Shown here: positions 24,683-33,738 of the stretch, one piece after another
How positions within the stretch are numbered: the stretch's first letter is position 1
How the letters are laid out: the number at the start of each line of letters is the position of its first letter
Assembly: GCA_934555895.1 (NCBI GenBank)
Contig: CAKTFH010000009.1
Location: 7,316 to 71,315 of the forward strand
Direction: 5' to 3'
DNA: 64,000 nt
DNA from: an uncultured Muribaculaceae bacterium
GTDB taxonomy: Bacteria > Bacteroidota > Bacteroidia > Bacteroidales > Muribaculaceae
The notes under the pieces: generated by a model
The model's input: the letters and a program-made list of their open reading frames with translations, nothing else
What the model was told of the DNA's origin: nothing
Database searches by the model: none
Position numbers and translations under genes: made by a program

Positions 24683-26041
24683 TCACAGCACATTCATCAT
24701 CCAGGAACATATGAGCATGTAGATGAGCATGCCTATGATGTCGTTGGTGATGGATATGAAGGGGCCTGTGGCAAGCGCAGGGTCGATTTTGAAACGCTCA
24801 AGGGTAAGAGGCACGAATGTGCCGAATACCGAGGCGAACATCACCACAGCCATCAGCGAGATGCTCACGGCCAGAGTGGTGGGATTCCACGGGTTGAGCT
24901 GGAAGGCATTGTAGATGAATACAATCAGCGATATAATCAGACCGTTGATGCAGCCTACGCCCACCTCCTTGAGTATCTGCCGGCCTGTATCCTTCAGGTC
25001 GAGCGAACCGTTGGCAAGTCCCTGCACCACGATGGCCGACGACTGAATGCCCACATTTCCGCCTGTACCGCCAATCATCGGTATGAACAGAGCCATGGCG
25101 GGATTGGTGACGAAGCCCTGCTCAAAGTTGCCGAGGATAAGCGAGTTGCCGATGCCGCCCACGATACCCATCAGAAGCCATGGGAGGCGTGCCTTGGTCT
25201 GACGCCACATTGTGTCGTCGGACTCCACATCCTGCGACAGACCTGATGCCAGCTGATAGTCGCGCTCCTGCGACTCGCGCACGCGGTCCATCACATCGTC
25301 GACTGTGATGTGGCCCACAAGGCGCCCTATGGAGTCGATCACCGGCATCGCCACGAGATCGTATTTCTCGAAGTCGAACGCCACATCGTCGAGCGGAGTA
25401 TCCGTCTTCACGGCGGGAGGGTCGGTCTCCATCACGTTTTTTATCTTCGACACCGAGGGGTGTGTGATAAGTTCCTTCAGTGGGAGTGTACCGCGCAGGC
25501 GGTCGTCGTTGTCGACCACATACACATAGTAGACCTCATCCATGTCCTCTGCCTGCATTCTCAGCTGCTTTATGCACTCCGGCATACTCCAGTTCTCGTT
25601 CACCACAAGCATCTCGGTGCCCATGAGGCCACCGGCGGTATCCTCGTCATATTTCAGAAGGTCGATGATATCTCCGGCCTGCTCCACATCGTCGATATGC
25701 GAGAGCACCTCGTCGCGGTCCTCCTCGTCGAGCTCCTGGATAAGGTCCACGGCCTCGTCTGTGTCGAGGTGGTCCACAAAGCGGCGTGCGATATCCTCCG
25801 GCTCCATGCCGCTGAGGAGCTTGCGGCGGTCCTCCTCGTCGAGCTCCATCACCACATCGGCGGCTTTGTCGCCATCGAGCAGGCGGTAGAGGTATTCCGC
25901 TTCCTCAATGTCGAGCTCACGGTAAAGCTCGGCTATATCGGCCGGATGGAGCTCATTGAGCATGCGGCGCGCTTCCGCGTCGTCGCGCGCAGACACCACC
26001 CGGCGCATTTTCTCAAGATATTCCTCGTTGAACTCCTTCAT
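24683..26041 (-). CDS. mgtE: Magnesium transporter MgtE
   Basis: 452 residues. The N-terminal superhelical domain is highly acidic (LNELHPADIAELYRELDIEEAEYL, LLSGMEPEDIARRFVDHLDTDEAVDLIQELDEEDRDEV), followed by a CBS pair (about 135-255) and five C-terminal membrane helices with PMIGGTGGNVGIQSSAIVVQGL, the ion-path motif. The cytoplasmic domains close the channel at high Mg2+. Length and order are typical. It is the last gene of the pyrG-to-mgtE run on this strand and is 42 bases downstream of ksgA. Confidence 0.96.
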   Translation of the reverse strand: MKEFNEEYLEKMRRVVSARDDAEARRMLNELHPADIAELYRELDIEEAEYLYRLLDGDKAADVVMELDEEDRRKLLSGMEPEDIARRFVDHLDTDEAVDLIQELDEEDRDEVLSHIDDVEQAGDIIDLLKYDEDTAGGLMGTEMLVVNENWSMPECIKQLRMQAEDMDEVYYVYVVDNDDRLRGTLPLKELITHPSVSKIKNVMETDPPAVKTDTPLDDVAFDFEKYDLVAMPVIDSIGRLVGHITVDDVMDRVRESQERDYQLASGLSQDVESDDTMWRQTKARLPWLLMGIVGGIGNSLILGNFEQGFVTNPAMALFIPMIGGTGGNVGIQSSAIVVQGLANGSLDLKDTGRQILKEVGVGCINGLIISLIVFIYNAFQLNPWNPTTLAVSISLMAVVMFASVFGTFVPLTLERFKIDPALATGPFISITNDIIGMLIYMLICSWMMNVL

Positions 26042-26083
26042 GACGGTTTGGCTTAATTGATGATGTTGTTAACCTCTCTTCAG

Positions 26084-26854
26084 CTACTGCTTCACAAGAT
26101 TGGTGAGCTCCACAAACTGCTCCACGCTGAGCTGTTCGGGACGAAGGGCCATCAGCGGCGACTCTGGCACAGGAACTCCGGGGGACAACACTCCGCGGAT
26201 GCTGTTGCGGATAGTCTTGCGGCGCTGTCCGAAGGTTGCCTTAACTACCTTGCGGAAGAGCGCAGGATCGCATCCGAGATCGGTGATGCTGTTGCGCGTG
26301 AGGCGCACCACGCCCGACTTCACCTTCGGCGGGGGATTGAACACATGCTCGTCGACGGTGAAAAGATATTCCACATCATACCAGGCCTGCAGCAGCACAC
26401 TCAGAATGCCCCTTGCCTTGGTGCCGGGACGCGCGGCAAGCCTCTCGGCCACCTCCCTCTGCAGCATGCCGGAGCAGCATGCCACCTGGTCTTTCCACTC
26501 GAGGATATGGAAGAATATCTGCGAAGAGATGTTGTAGGGATAGTTGCCTATCACACAGAATTTCCTGCCGGGAAACAGCGCTCCAAGATCGAGGCGGAGG
26601 AAATCCTCGGCCAGTATACGGCCTTCGAGCGCCGGCATGTGCCTGCGCAGATACTCCACGCTTTCGGTGTCGATTTCCACCACGGTCAGGTCGTGGCCCT
26701 TCTCAAGCAGAAACTGAGTGAGCACTCCCATGCCGGGCCCTACCTCCACCACGGGAAGGGCGGCGAAGGCATCGAGGGTGTCGGCTATGCGTCGCGCGAT
26801 TCCCAGATCGGTGAGAAAGTGCTGTCCGAGGGCTTTTTTCGGCTTTACCTGCAT
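26084..26854 (-). CDS. rsmA: 16S rRNA dimethyladenosine transferase
   Basis: 256 residues of the KsgA/RsmA family, which dimethylates A1518 and A1519 (E. coli numbering) in 16S rRNA. It begins with KPKKALGQHFLTD, has the SAM motif VEVGPGMGVLTQFLL (about 36-50), the catalytic NYPYNIS, and the C-terminal FNPPPKVKSGVVRL and FGQRRKTIRNS blocks. Length is normal. The start lies 34 bases downstream of the SGNH hydrolase stop. Confidence 0.97.
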   Translation of the reverse strand: MQVKPKKALGQHFLTDLGIARRIADTLDAFAALPVVEVGPGMGVLTQFLLEKGHDLTVVEIDTESVEYLRRHMPALEGRILAEDFLRLDLGALFPGRKFCVIGNYPYNISSQIFFHILEWKDQVACCSGMLQREVAERLAARPGTKARGILSVLLQAWYDVEYLFTVDEHVFNPPPKVKSGVVRLTRNSITDLGCDPALFRKVVKATFGQRRKTIRNSIRGVLSPGVPVPESPLMALRPEQLSVEQFVELTNLVKQ

Positions 26855-26888
26855 AAGCTCAATAGTGATTTAGAGGCCGCTGCGAATA

Positions 26889-27608
26889 TTACGGCTTTTT
26901 CTTGAGAATGGTGGATATGATGGGTTCCATAATGGTGTAACCAAGGCGGTTCGGGTGCACGCCATCGTCACTGAAAGTCACGGCAATGGCGCGGTCTCCG
27001 GGATGCACCAGCGGAGTGTAATAGTCAGCAAAGGCTATGCGGTTGGCCTGCGCGTAGGCCTTGATACGGCGGTTGAGGCTCTCGATTTTGTCGGGCACAT
27101 CGGTTGCGCCCTGATTCCAGTAGTAACCCTCGGCCGGAAGCACGGCCGAAAGCACCACCTTCACATCGTGGAGGCGCGCCAACTCGCACATAGACACTAT
27201 ATTGGCCATAGTGCGGTCTTCGCTGTATGATGCGTCGCCGGCAGCTATGTCGATTTCACCGGCACCAATCACCACTACCGAAGGATTGATATCAAGTGCG
27301 TCGGCACGGAAGCGCAAAAGCAACGCATAGGTGCTCTGCCCGCTAATGCCGCGGCATATATAACCGTTTTCAGAAAAGAACTCGGGTCGCTCGCTCTTCC
27401 ACCCTTCGGTGATGGAGCTGCCCAGAAACACCACCCTCTTCTCGCCTTTCTTCAGCGGAGGAAGTGCGGCGTTATCATCGGCGTATTTGTCGAAATTCAC
27501 CAGTTTCAGGGCATTGGAAGTGCGCCCCGACGATGATGGCGGCGCTGCTGCCGACAACGGTGCAGTCAGTGCGATGGCTGCGGCTAAAATCAGATGAAAT
27601 ATACGCAT
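26889..27608 (-). CDS. Secreted SGNH/GDSL hydrolase with an altered block III
   Basis: 239 residues from the ATG at 27608 (a GTG at 27614 is two codons earlier). A signal peptide (RIFHLILAAAIALTAPLSAAA) directs export. Block I is FLGSSITEGW with the nucleophile Ser (GSSIT instead of GDSIT), block II ISGQST supplies the Gly, and block V DGVHPNRLGY supplies Asp and His. Block III, normally GxND, reads GAGEID, so the oxyanion-hole Asn appears replaced by Glu. Proteins of this group act as esterases or deacetylases on glycans; the changed block III makes the activity uncertain. It lies between yidC and rsmA in the same direction. Confidence 0.8.
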   Translation of the reverse strand: MRIFHLILAAAIALTAPLSAAAPPSSSGRTSNALKLVNFDKYADDNAALPPLKKGEKRVVFLGSSITEGWKSERPEFFSENGYICRGISGQSTYALLLRFRADALDINPSVVVIGAGEIDIAAGDASYSEDRTMANIVSMCELARLHDVKVVLSAVLPAEGYYWNQGATDVPDKIESLNRRIKAYAQANRIAFADYYTPLVHPGDRAIAVTFSDDGVHPNRLGYTIMEPIISTILKKKP

Positions 27609-27656
27609 AGACACGGAAGTTGGTTGCGGTTGAGCGGCTCCTCAGAGTCACCGCTG

Positions 27657-29807
27657 TCAGCGGCGGCCCTTGGAGTTGTTGTTGCGTTTCTGCTGCTCAC
27701 GGAGCATGGCCTGTTGCTGGCGCTGGGCCTCCTCAAGGCGTGCCATGAAGCCCGATTTCTTGCGGGGCTTGGCGGCGTTGGCCATGAGGCGTGCGCGCAC
27801 CTTCTCTTCATTGGTGGTGGCGCGGAATATGTATGTCATCACGATGGTGATGAGCAGCGACAGGAAGTAGTAGTAGCTCAGGCCGGCGGCATAGTCGTTG
27901 AAGATGAAAAGGAACATCACCGGCATCAGATACATCATCCATTTCATGCCCGGCATAGAGGCCGAGTTAGGCTGACTCTGCATGTTCACGCGGGTGTAGA
28001 CCACGTTCACAGCGGTCATGAGGAGGCAGAAGAGGCTCACGTGGTTGCCGTACCAAGGTATGGTGAACGGCAGTGTGAATATCACATCGGGGGCCGCGAG
28101 GTCCTGCGCCCAGAGGAACTGCTGTCCGCGCAACTCGATGCACGACGGGAAGAACCAGAACATGGCGATGAGGATAGGCATCTGCAGCAGCATGGGGAGG
28201 CAGCCTGCGAACGGGCTTGCACCGGCTCGGCTGTAGAGTTCCATGGTCTTCTGGTTGCGCACCATGGCGTTTTCCTGACCGGGATATTTCTCGTTGATGG
28301 CCTTGATGTCGGGTGCGAGGGCACGCATGTTGGCCTGCGACTTGAAACTCTTGTAGGTAAATGGGAAGAGGATAAGCTTGATAAAGAGCGTGAGCAGCAG
28401 GATGATGATGCCGTAGCTCTTGATGAAGCCGCTGAGGAAGGTAAACAGCGGTATCACGATGAGAGTGTTGACCCAGCGGAAGATAGGCCATCCCAGCGGG
28501 ATGAGGTTCTGCAACTGCAGATCTTCGCCGTCGGTCTGGTTCTCGTCGGCTGCGATGCTCTTGTCGAGATGCTTGAGCAACGGGTAAAGGTTGGGGCCAT
28601 AGAAAATATCGATGCTCACGGGCTCGGCTACGGTCGACGAATAGTTCATCGTGGCTTTGGCCATGAGGTCTTTCACGAACATCGGGTCGCCCTTGAGGTC
28701 GGTGGAGCTTACTTCAGCCCCGATAAAATTACCCTTGGGTATCATCACCGACGAGAAGAACTGGTTCTTGAAAGCAATCCAGCGAAGCTGCTGGTCGAGG
28801 GTCTCCTCCTTGTCGCCCATGTTGCCGAGTTCGTCGGGGCTATCGCCGGCATACTTATAATAGATGCCCGAGTTGCGCTCCTCGAACACGCGGCCACGCT
28901 CGTTGCGGCCCATCTTCTGGTGCCACAGCATCTCCACGGTGGCCACCGATGGAGCTATCACCTTGTCCATGGCAGTCTGCACAACATCGAGGTGCACCAC
29001 ATACGAGCCTTTGGGCAGGGTGTAGCGCAGTCCCCATGTCGAGCCGTCGCCGAGGTCGAGCTTCATCAGCAGGGTCGAATCGTTGACCTGCTCGGGAGTG
29101 AAATAGAATGTGGAGGTGTCGAAGCGCTGCGAGGCGGAAGTGAGCACGAAGCTGTAGCCCGAATGCTCGGGGGTGCACACATTCACCTGGGCGGTGTCGA
29201 TTGCTCCGGTCTTGGGGTCTTTGTTCACATAGGTATCGTAGTTGTGGAGAGTGGCCTGGGCCACATTGCCGCCATGAGTGGTGAGTTTGAGTGTGACCAC
29301 ATCGTTGGAAAGTTCCACAAGGCGCTCCTCGCCGTTGAGATGACGGGCGAAACCGCCATAACGCTGTGCGTCGGCAAATGCGCGGCGCAGATTCTCAAGC
29401 GCAGCTATGCGGTTCTGCAGCGTGAGGTCGTCGCCGAAACGCGAAGCGACCACATCGGCGTAGGGCAATACGGTGTCGGCGGCCTGTACCGTACCGCTGA
29501 CTTCAGCGCCACGCACCAGAAGGTTCACATCCTTGGTGCGGTAGCGCACCACTGCCGTGCTGTCGGCGCCCGAGGTCTCGGGAGTGCCTGCCTTGTGAAG
29601 CACTCCTGCTATTCCGGCCAGCTCTTCGGGATGTATCGAGTCGACTGTAAGCGAGCGGCGTGCGGCTTCAGCTTCGGCCATCTGCTGTTGCTCGGCCTGC
29701 TCCTGAAGCTGCTGCTGTTGCGACTGCATGTCTTTGTTGTTGATGTACATGAACCCGAAAATCACCAGGCCCATCAGCAGCAATCCATACAAAGTGTTTT
29801 TATCCAT
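27657..29807 (-). CDS. yidC: Membrane protein insertase YidC
   Basis: 716 residues. An N-terminal membrane anchor (LYGLLLMGLVIFGFMYIN), a large periplasmic beta domain (about 60-390), and the insertase core with five helices (GIIILLLTLFIKLILFPFTYKSF, AGCLPMLLQMPILIAMFWFF, then the C-terminal segments), ending in a basic, glutamine-rich tail that binds ribosomes. It inserts inner-membrane proteins alone or with SecYEG. The gap of 37 bases from pyrG and shared direction agree with the pyrG-yidC pair commonly seen in Bacteroidales. Longer than the E. coli protein (548) mainly in the periplasmic part, as usual in the phylum. Confidence 0.96.
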   Translation of the reverse strand: MDKNTLYGLLLMGLVIFGFMYINNKDMQSQQQQLQEQAEQQQMAEAEAARRSLTVDSIHPEELAGIAGVLHKAGTPETSGADSTAVVRYRTKDVNLLVRGAEVSGTVQAADTVLPYADVVASRFGDDLTLQNRIAALENLRRAFADAQRYGGFARHLNGEERLVELSNDVVTLKLTTHGGNVAQATLHNYDTYVNKDPKTGAIDTAQVNVCTPEHSGYSFVLTSASQRFDTSTFYFTPEQVNDSTLLMKLDLGDGSTWGLRYTLPKGSYVVHLDVVQTAMDKVIAPSVATVEMLWHQKMGRNERGRVFEERNSGIYYKYAGDSPDELGNMGDKEETLDQQLRWIAFKNQFFSSVMIPKGNFIGAEVSSTDLKGDPMFVKDLMAKATMNYSSTVAEPVSIDIFYGPNLYPLLKHLDKSIAADENQTDGEDLQLQNLIPLGWPIFRWVNTLIVIPLFTFLSGFIKSYGIIILLLTLFIKLILFPFTYKSFKSQANMRALAPDIKAINEKYPGQENAMVRNQKTMELYSRAGASPFAGCLPMLLQMPILIAMFWFFPSCIELRGQQFLWAQDLAAPDVIFTLPFTIPWYGNHVSLFCLLMTAVNVVYTRVNMQSQPNSASMPGMKWMMYLMPVMFLFIFNDYAAGLSYYYFLSLLITIVMTYIFRATTNEEKVRARLMANAAKPRKKSGFMARLEEAQRQQQAMLREQQKRNNNSKGRR

Positions 29808-29844
29808 TCTTTATCTATAAACAGTTGAACAGTTGTCTGATTCG

Positions 29845-31473
29845 TTAAGCATTTTCATCACCGAGGCGCTCGGCCCGGTAGGCGATGGCCGCGTCCATGA
29901 AACTCAGGAACAGCGGATTGGGATGGAGCACTGTCGATGAGTACTCCGGGTGGTACTGTGTGCCCAGATACCACCGTTTGCCGGGCACCTCCACCACCTC
30001 CACGAGATGTGTGCCGGGATTCTCGCCCACGCACTGCATGCCAGCCTGCTCGAACCGCTCGCGGTAGCTCTCGTTGAACTCGAAGCGGTGGCGGTGGCGT
30101 TCGCTCACGCGGGTGGCGCCATAGGCCTTGGCAGCCAGCGAACCGGGCCGTAGGTCGCAGTCGAAGGCTCCCAGACGCATCGTGCCTCCCATGTTGGAGA
30201 TGCTCTTCTGCTCCTCCATGAGGTCAATCACATTGTGGGGCGTGGTGGTGTTCATCTCGGTGGAGTTGGCACCCTCAAGCCCCAGCACGTTGCGGGCATA
30301 CTCTATGACCATGCACTGCATGCCCAGGCAGATGCCGAAAGTGGGCACATCGTGCTCGCGGCACCACTTGAGCGCCACGAATTTCCCCTCTATGCCCCTC
30401 TGGCCGAAACCGGGGGCTATAATCACTCCGTCGAGGGAGCTCAGAAGCTCGTCGGCGTTGGCCTCGTTGAGCTTCTCGGAATGAATCATGCGCAAGTCGA
30501 GCTTGCGGTCGGCATAGGTGGCTGCCTGGAAGAGCGATTCGTCGATGCTCTTGTAGGCGTCCTGCAGCTCCACATATTTGCCCACCAGTCCGATGGTGAC
30601 CTTCTGCTGCGCGGCATCCATCTTCTCGAGGAAGTGCATCCACGCATGCATATCGGGCTCGCCTTCGGCTGAAGTGTCTGTGAGGCGCAGCACCGTGGTG
30701 TCGAGTCCCTGCTGATGCATGCGCACCGGCACCTGATAGATAGATGGCACATCGATGCTCTCCACCACGGCGTCGGGAGCCACATTGCAGAAGAGCGCTA
30801 TCTTGCGGCGCACTTCGTCGGTCACATGGTGCTCGGTGCGGAGCACCAGCACATCGGGCTGTATACCGAGCTGCTGCAGCTGCTTCACCGAGTGCTGCGT
30901 AGGCTTGGTCTTCAGCTCTTTTGCCGCCGCTATGTAGGGCACATAGGTGAGGTGCACACAGAGTGCGGCACGGCCCATTTCCCAGCGCAACTGACGCACA
31001 GCCTCAAGGAAAGGCAGACTCTCGATGTCGCCCACCACGCCTCCGATTTCAGTTATCACGAAGTCGTAGTCGCCAGTGAGTCCCAGCTGCTTCACCTTGC
31101 GCTTTATTTCATCGGTGATGTGAGGCACTATCTGCACTGTTTTGCCCAGATAGTCGCCCCGGCGCTCCTTGTCGATGACACTCTGATATATACGCCCTGT
31201 GGTGACATTGTTGGCGCGGGTAGTGCGTATGTCGGTAAAACGCTCGTAATGGCCTAAATCGAGGTCGGCCTCATGGCCGTCGACAGTCACATAACACTCT
31301 CCGTGCTCATAGGGGTTGAGGGTTCCCGGGTCGATGTTGATGTACGGGTCGAATTTCTGGATGGTCACGCGATAGCCACGGGCTATCAGAAGGTTTGCCA
31401 ACGATGACGAAATAATGCCTTTGCCAAGCGACGACACCACGCCGCCAGTGACGAAAATGTACTTAGTTTCCAC
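29845..31473 (-). CDS. pyrG: CTP synthase
   Basis: 542 residues from a GTG. The N-terminal synthetase domain starts with YIFVTGGVVSSLGKGIISSS, including the P-loop, and has DPGTLNPYEHGE; the glutamine amidotransferase domain has the nucleophile in GICLGMQCMVIEYARN and the His/Glu pair in TQYHPEYSS. It converts UTP, ATP and glutamine to CTP, which also feeds IspD and the CMP-nonulosonate synthetase in this window. A TAnnTTTG box at 31553-31560 lies 80 bases upstream and is the likely promoter for the pyrG-yidC-SGNH-rsmA-mgtE run. Confidence 0.98.
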   Translation of the reverse strand: METKYIFVTGGVVSSLGKGIISSSLANLLIARGYRVTIQKFDPYINIDPGTLNPYEHGECYVTVDGHEADLDLGHYERFTDIRTTRANNVTTGRIYQSVIDKERRGDYLGKTVQIVPHITDEIKRKVKQLGLTGDYDFVITEIGGVVGDIESLPFLEAVRQLRWEMGRAALCVHLTYVPYIAAAKELKTKPTQHSVKQLQQLGIQPDVLVLRTEHHVTDEVRRKIALFCNVAPDAVVESIDVPSIYQVPVRMHQQGLDTTVLRLTDTSAEGEPDMHAWMHFLEKMDAAQQKVTIGLVGKYVELQDAYKSIDESLFQAATYADRKLDLRMIHSEKLNEANADELLSSLDGVIIAPGFGQRGIEGKFVALKWCREHDVPTFGICLGMQCMVIEYARNVLGLEGANSTEMNTTTPHNVIDLMEEQKSISNMGGTMRLGAFDCDLRPGSLAAKAYGATRVSERHRHRFEFNESYRERFEQAGMQCVGENPGTHLVEVVEVPGKRWYLGTQYHPEYSSTVLHPNPLFLSFMDAAIAYRAERLGDENA

Positions 31474-31552
31474 TGTTTGCTTAAGTTTGCTTTACAGCGG
31501 CAGGCAAAATGCCCCCGCAGTGTAGGCGGAACGTTCCGAACACTACGGGGTG

Positions 31553-31560
31553 CAAAGTTA
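31553..31560 (-). promoter_or_regulatory. -7 promoter element of pyrG
   Basis: TAACTTTG on the minus strand, 80 bases upstream of pyrG. No TTTG at the -33 distance. The remainder of the 228-base gap up to ribH (31561-31701) shows nothing else I can name. Confidence 0.55.
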
Positions 31561-31701
31561 ACTATTTTTCTCTATTATCGGAGCGCTTCCCCAACAAAAG
31601 TTCTCCTATCGGCACAACGATTTGAACTATTTGAACTATTTTTCGCCATGCCTTACAGTTCAACGCACAATAATCCGGAAGGGATTATGGCGCTAACAGT
31701 G

Positions 31702-32217
31702 TCAGTAGGAGGCGTAGTCGTCGGAGAGGTCCTGGACCTTGCGCTTGAAATCGACCATCTTGATGGCGGCCTCAGCGGCCTCGGTGCCCTTGTTGCCGAG
31801 CGAGCCGCCGGCACGGTCGAGGGCGTCCTGCTCTGTATCGACGGTAAGCACGCCGAAAATCACCGGTGTGTCACAGTCGACATTGAGCGATGTGACACCC
31901 TGTGTAACGCTCTGGCAGACATAGTCGAAGTGCGGTGTGCCGCCGCGAATCACGCAGCCGAACACTATGACGGCATCGAAATCGCCGCTCTCAATGAGCT
32001 GGGAAGCGGCGAAAGTGAGTTCCACGGCTCCGGGCACATGAAACACCTTCACATCCTCGCCCTCCTCGAGGCCTACCGAACGGAACACCTCGAGGGCTCC
32101 CTCGGTGAGGGCCGAAGTGATGTGTCCGTTCCACTCGGCGGCCACTATGGCCACCTTCATATCTTCCACAGCAGGCAGCATCCCCACGGGCGCTCCCCCT
32201 TTCAATCCTGTACTCAT
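31702..32217 (-). CDS. ribH: 6,7-dimethyl-8-ribityllumazine synthase
   Basis: 171 residues. Riboflavin pathway enzyme joining the pyrimidinedione and dihydroxybutanone phosphate. Seen: AAEWNGHITSALTEGA near the N-terminus, VPGAVELTFAASQL, FGCVIRGGTPHFDYVC with the catalytic His, TPVIFGVLTVDTEQDALDRAG, and NKGTEAAEAAI. The N-terminus is about 15 residues longer than the minimal enzyme (GLKGGAPVGMLPAVED); the internal ATG at position 20 could also serve. It lies 30 bases after the SIS-domain gene. Confidence 0.96.
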   Translation of the reverse strand: MSTGLKGGAPVGMLPAVEDMKVAIVAAEWNGHITSALTEGALEVFRSVGLEEGEDVKVFHVPGAVELTFAASQLIESGDFDAVIVFGCVIRGGTPHFDYVCQSVTQGVTSLNVDCDTPVIFGVLTVDTEQDALDRAGGSLGNKGTEAAEAAIKMVDFKRKVQDLSDDYASY

Positions 32218-32247
32218 AATAAGTCCTTACAGTATGAGGTTTGTCAA

Positions 32248-32868
32248 TCAATATGTTTCACCGTCGCCGCCACGGGCCGCATGCCCGAGGTAGCCGCCGT
32301 GATGGCGCAGGGCGTAGTCGTGACGGGTGAAGCCGGTGAGCTTCATCACATTCACCACCAGCACATCGCCTATTACGGTCATCATGGTGGTGGAGGTGGT
32401 GGGAGTGAGGCCGAGGGGGCACACTTCAGGCGCTCCGCCGGTGAAGAGTGTGGCGTCAGCCATCTGTGCCAGCGGGCTGTCGGCCTTACCGGTGATCACC
32501 ACAATGGGTACATCCACCACAAGCCTGCGTGCCAGGCTCACAAGCTCGAGAATCTCGCGGGTCTTGCCCGAGTTGGAGATGAGCAGCATCACATCGTTAG
32601 GCTGAAGCACCCCGAGGTCGCCGTGCTGGGCTTCGGAGGGGTGGAGATTCACGGCCGGAATGCCTGTGCTGCTGAATGTGGTGGCTATGTTCATGGCTAT
32701 CTGGCCGGCCTTGCCCATGCCCGATGTTACGAGCTTGCCGCCGCGGCGGTGCACATGCTCCACGATGAGGTTCACGGCCTTGTCGTAGTCGTCGGTATAA
32801 GGGATGCTTTTTATCGCTTCGCTCTCAGCCTTGAGGATAGAGCGCATTGTGTCTTCAATTTGTCCCAT
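32248..32868 (-). CDS. SIS-domain sugar isomerase (KdsD-like, without CBS domains)
   Basis: 206 residues made of a single SIS domain: LVTSGMGKAGQIAMNIATTFSSTG, NLHPSEAQHGDLGVL, LLISNSGKTREILELV and PLAQMADATLF are the signature blocks of arabinose-5-phosphate isomerases (KdsD/GutQ), which supply the precursor of Kdo for lipid A core. The catalytic His of the HPSEAxHGD motif is present. The C-terminal CBS pair of full-length KdsD (about 320 residues) is absent, and the protein ends shortly after GFTRHDYALRHHGGYLG; the short form is common in Bacteroidales. Start at an ATG; in-line with ribH. Confidence 0.85.
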   Translation of the reverse strand: MGQIEDTMRSILKAESEAIKSIPYTDDYDKAVNLIVEHVHRRGGKLVTSGMGKAGQIAMNIATTFSSTGIPAVNLHPSEAQHGDLGVLQPNDVMLLISNSGKTREILELVSLARRLVVDVPIVVITGKADSPLAQMADATLFTGGAPEVCPLGLTPTTSTTMMTVIGDVLVVNVMKLTGFTRHDYALRHHGGYLGHAARGGDGETY

Positions 32869-32946
32869 TTTATAGTGTTGATGAGTTGCAAGTGATTGTC
32901 ATGGTGTTATCAGAAGGCGTATGCCGTTGGGCATACAGGAATGTTT

Positions 32947-33411
32947 TCAGCTTTCGAAATCGGTGAGACTGCGCACCCACGCCGGGTCGAGCTCGCAGCC
33001 CTGGCCGGTAGTGGTGTCGAAGCCTGCCATCACCACCGAGGCCACGCTCTTCACATCGCCGGTCTCAGGGTTCACCACCCTCTGCTCGAGGGTGAAACTG
33101 CGGCGCGAGATGTGCACGCAGGCGGTGAGCACGCTGAGCGGCTCGCCGAATTTGGCGGGAGAGTAGAAGCTCACATTCACATTCACTATCACCACAGCTA
33201 TGCCGTCGACCGTGAGCGGCGCGCCGGTAACAGCCTCGAAATAACGCACTTTCGCGAGGTCCATATACTGTAGATAGGTGGCGTTATTGAGGTGCCCGAG
33301 CATGTCGAAATCGGTGAAACGGGTCTGTATGTCCACCGAGTGGTAGAACGGATGTTCGGCCACCGGCACTTTCTCGTTGGTGCATTCAGGTATCTCGATT
33401 GCTTTCTTCAT
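32947..33411 (-). CDS. Hot-dog-fold acyl-CoA/acyl-ACP thioesterase (4HBT family)
   Basis: 154 residues. The 4-hydroxybenzoyl-CoA thioesterase motif is complete: FTDFDMLGHLNNATYLQYMDLAKVRYFE starts at about residue 35, with the catalytic Asp, His and Asn. A single hot-dog domain, no signal peptide. Such enzymes hydrolyse acyl-CoA or acyl-ACP; in Bacteroidales a homologue works in menaquinone synthesis as DHNA-CoA thioesterase, and menA is five genes upstream on the same strand, so that role is worth considering. The substrate cannot be read from the sequence. Confidence 0.8.
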   Translation of the reverse strand: MKKAIEIPECTNEKVPVAEHPFYHSVDIQTRFTDFDMLGHLNNATYLQYMDLAKVRYFEAVTGAPLTVDGIAVVIVNVNVSFYSPAKFGEPLSVLTACVHISRRSFTLEQRVVNPETGDVKSVASVVMAGFDTTTGQGCELDPAWVRSLTDFES

Positions 33412-33447
33412 TATGTATGGTGTAGCGTTTGTGTAACGGTTTATGAT

Positions 33448-33738
33448 TCAATGTATGCGCAGTTCGGTGAGCACTTCCTCGCCGGCAAGCCTGTTCAGTT
33501 CAGCGAGTATAGCCGATTTACCGAACTCAAGCTCTGTCTTTAGCGGAGCCGAGTCGACATAGACATGCAACACTCCCCCACGCACATAGCGACGGTTTGT
33601 GAGCAGGTTTACGCCTTGCCCCACCACCTCCGGCCAGTAACTCATGGCACGCTGCTCCATGAACTCGTTGCGGCGTGTGGAGCTGTCGAGCACTTTCTCC
33701 ACAATCTCGCGTATGCTCATAGGGTCGGTGCGCTTCAT
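33448..33738 (-). CDS. DUF721 protein (DciA-like)
   Basis: 96 residues of the DUF721 family: SIREIVEKVLD, MSYWPEVVGQGVNLLTNRRYVRGGVLHVYVDSAP and LKTELEFGKSAILAELN are the conserved parts, forming the KH-like domain of DciA-type helicase-loader proteins. It overlaps the recF stop by four bases (ATGA at 33735-33738), so the two are co-translated; the recF-DUF721 pair is common in Bacteroidales. A role in replication start or helicase loading is known for proteobacterial and actinobacterial DciA and is inferred here. Confidence 0.85.
   Translation of the reverse strand: MKRTDPMSIREIVEKVLDSSTRRNEFMEQRAMSYWPEVVGQGVNLLTNRRYVRGGVLHVYVDSAPLKTELEFGKSAILAELNRLAGEEVLTELRIH

Noticed and set aside
27594..29828. 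744-codon open frame on the + strand
   Set aside because: Exact antisense shadow of yidC with no recognisable motif.
31477..32895. 472-codon open frame on the + strand
   Set aside because: Spans the pyrG promoter and runs antisense to ribH and the SIS-domain gene; not coding.
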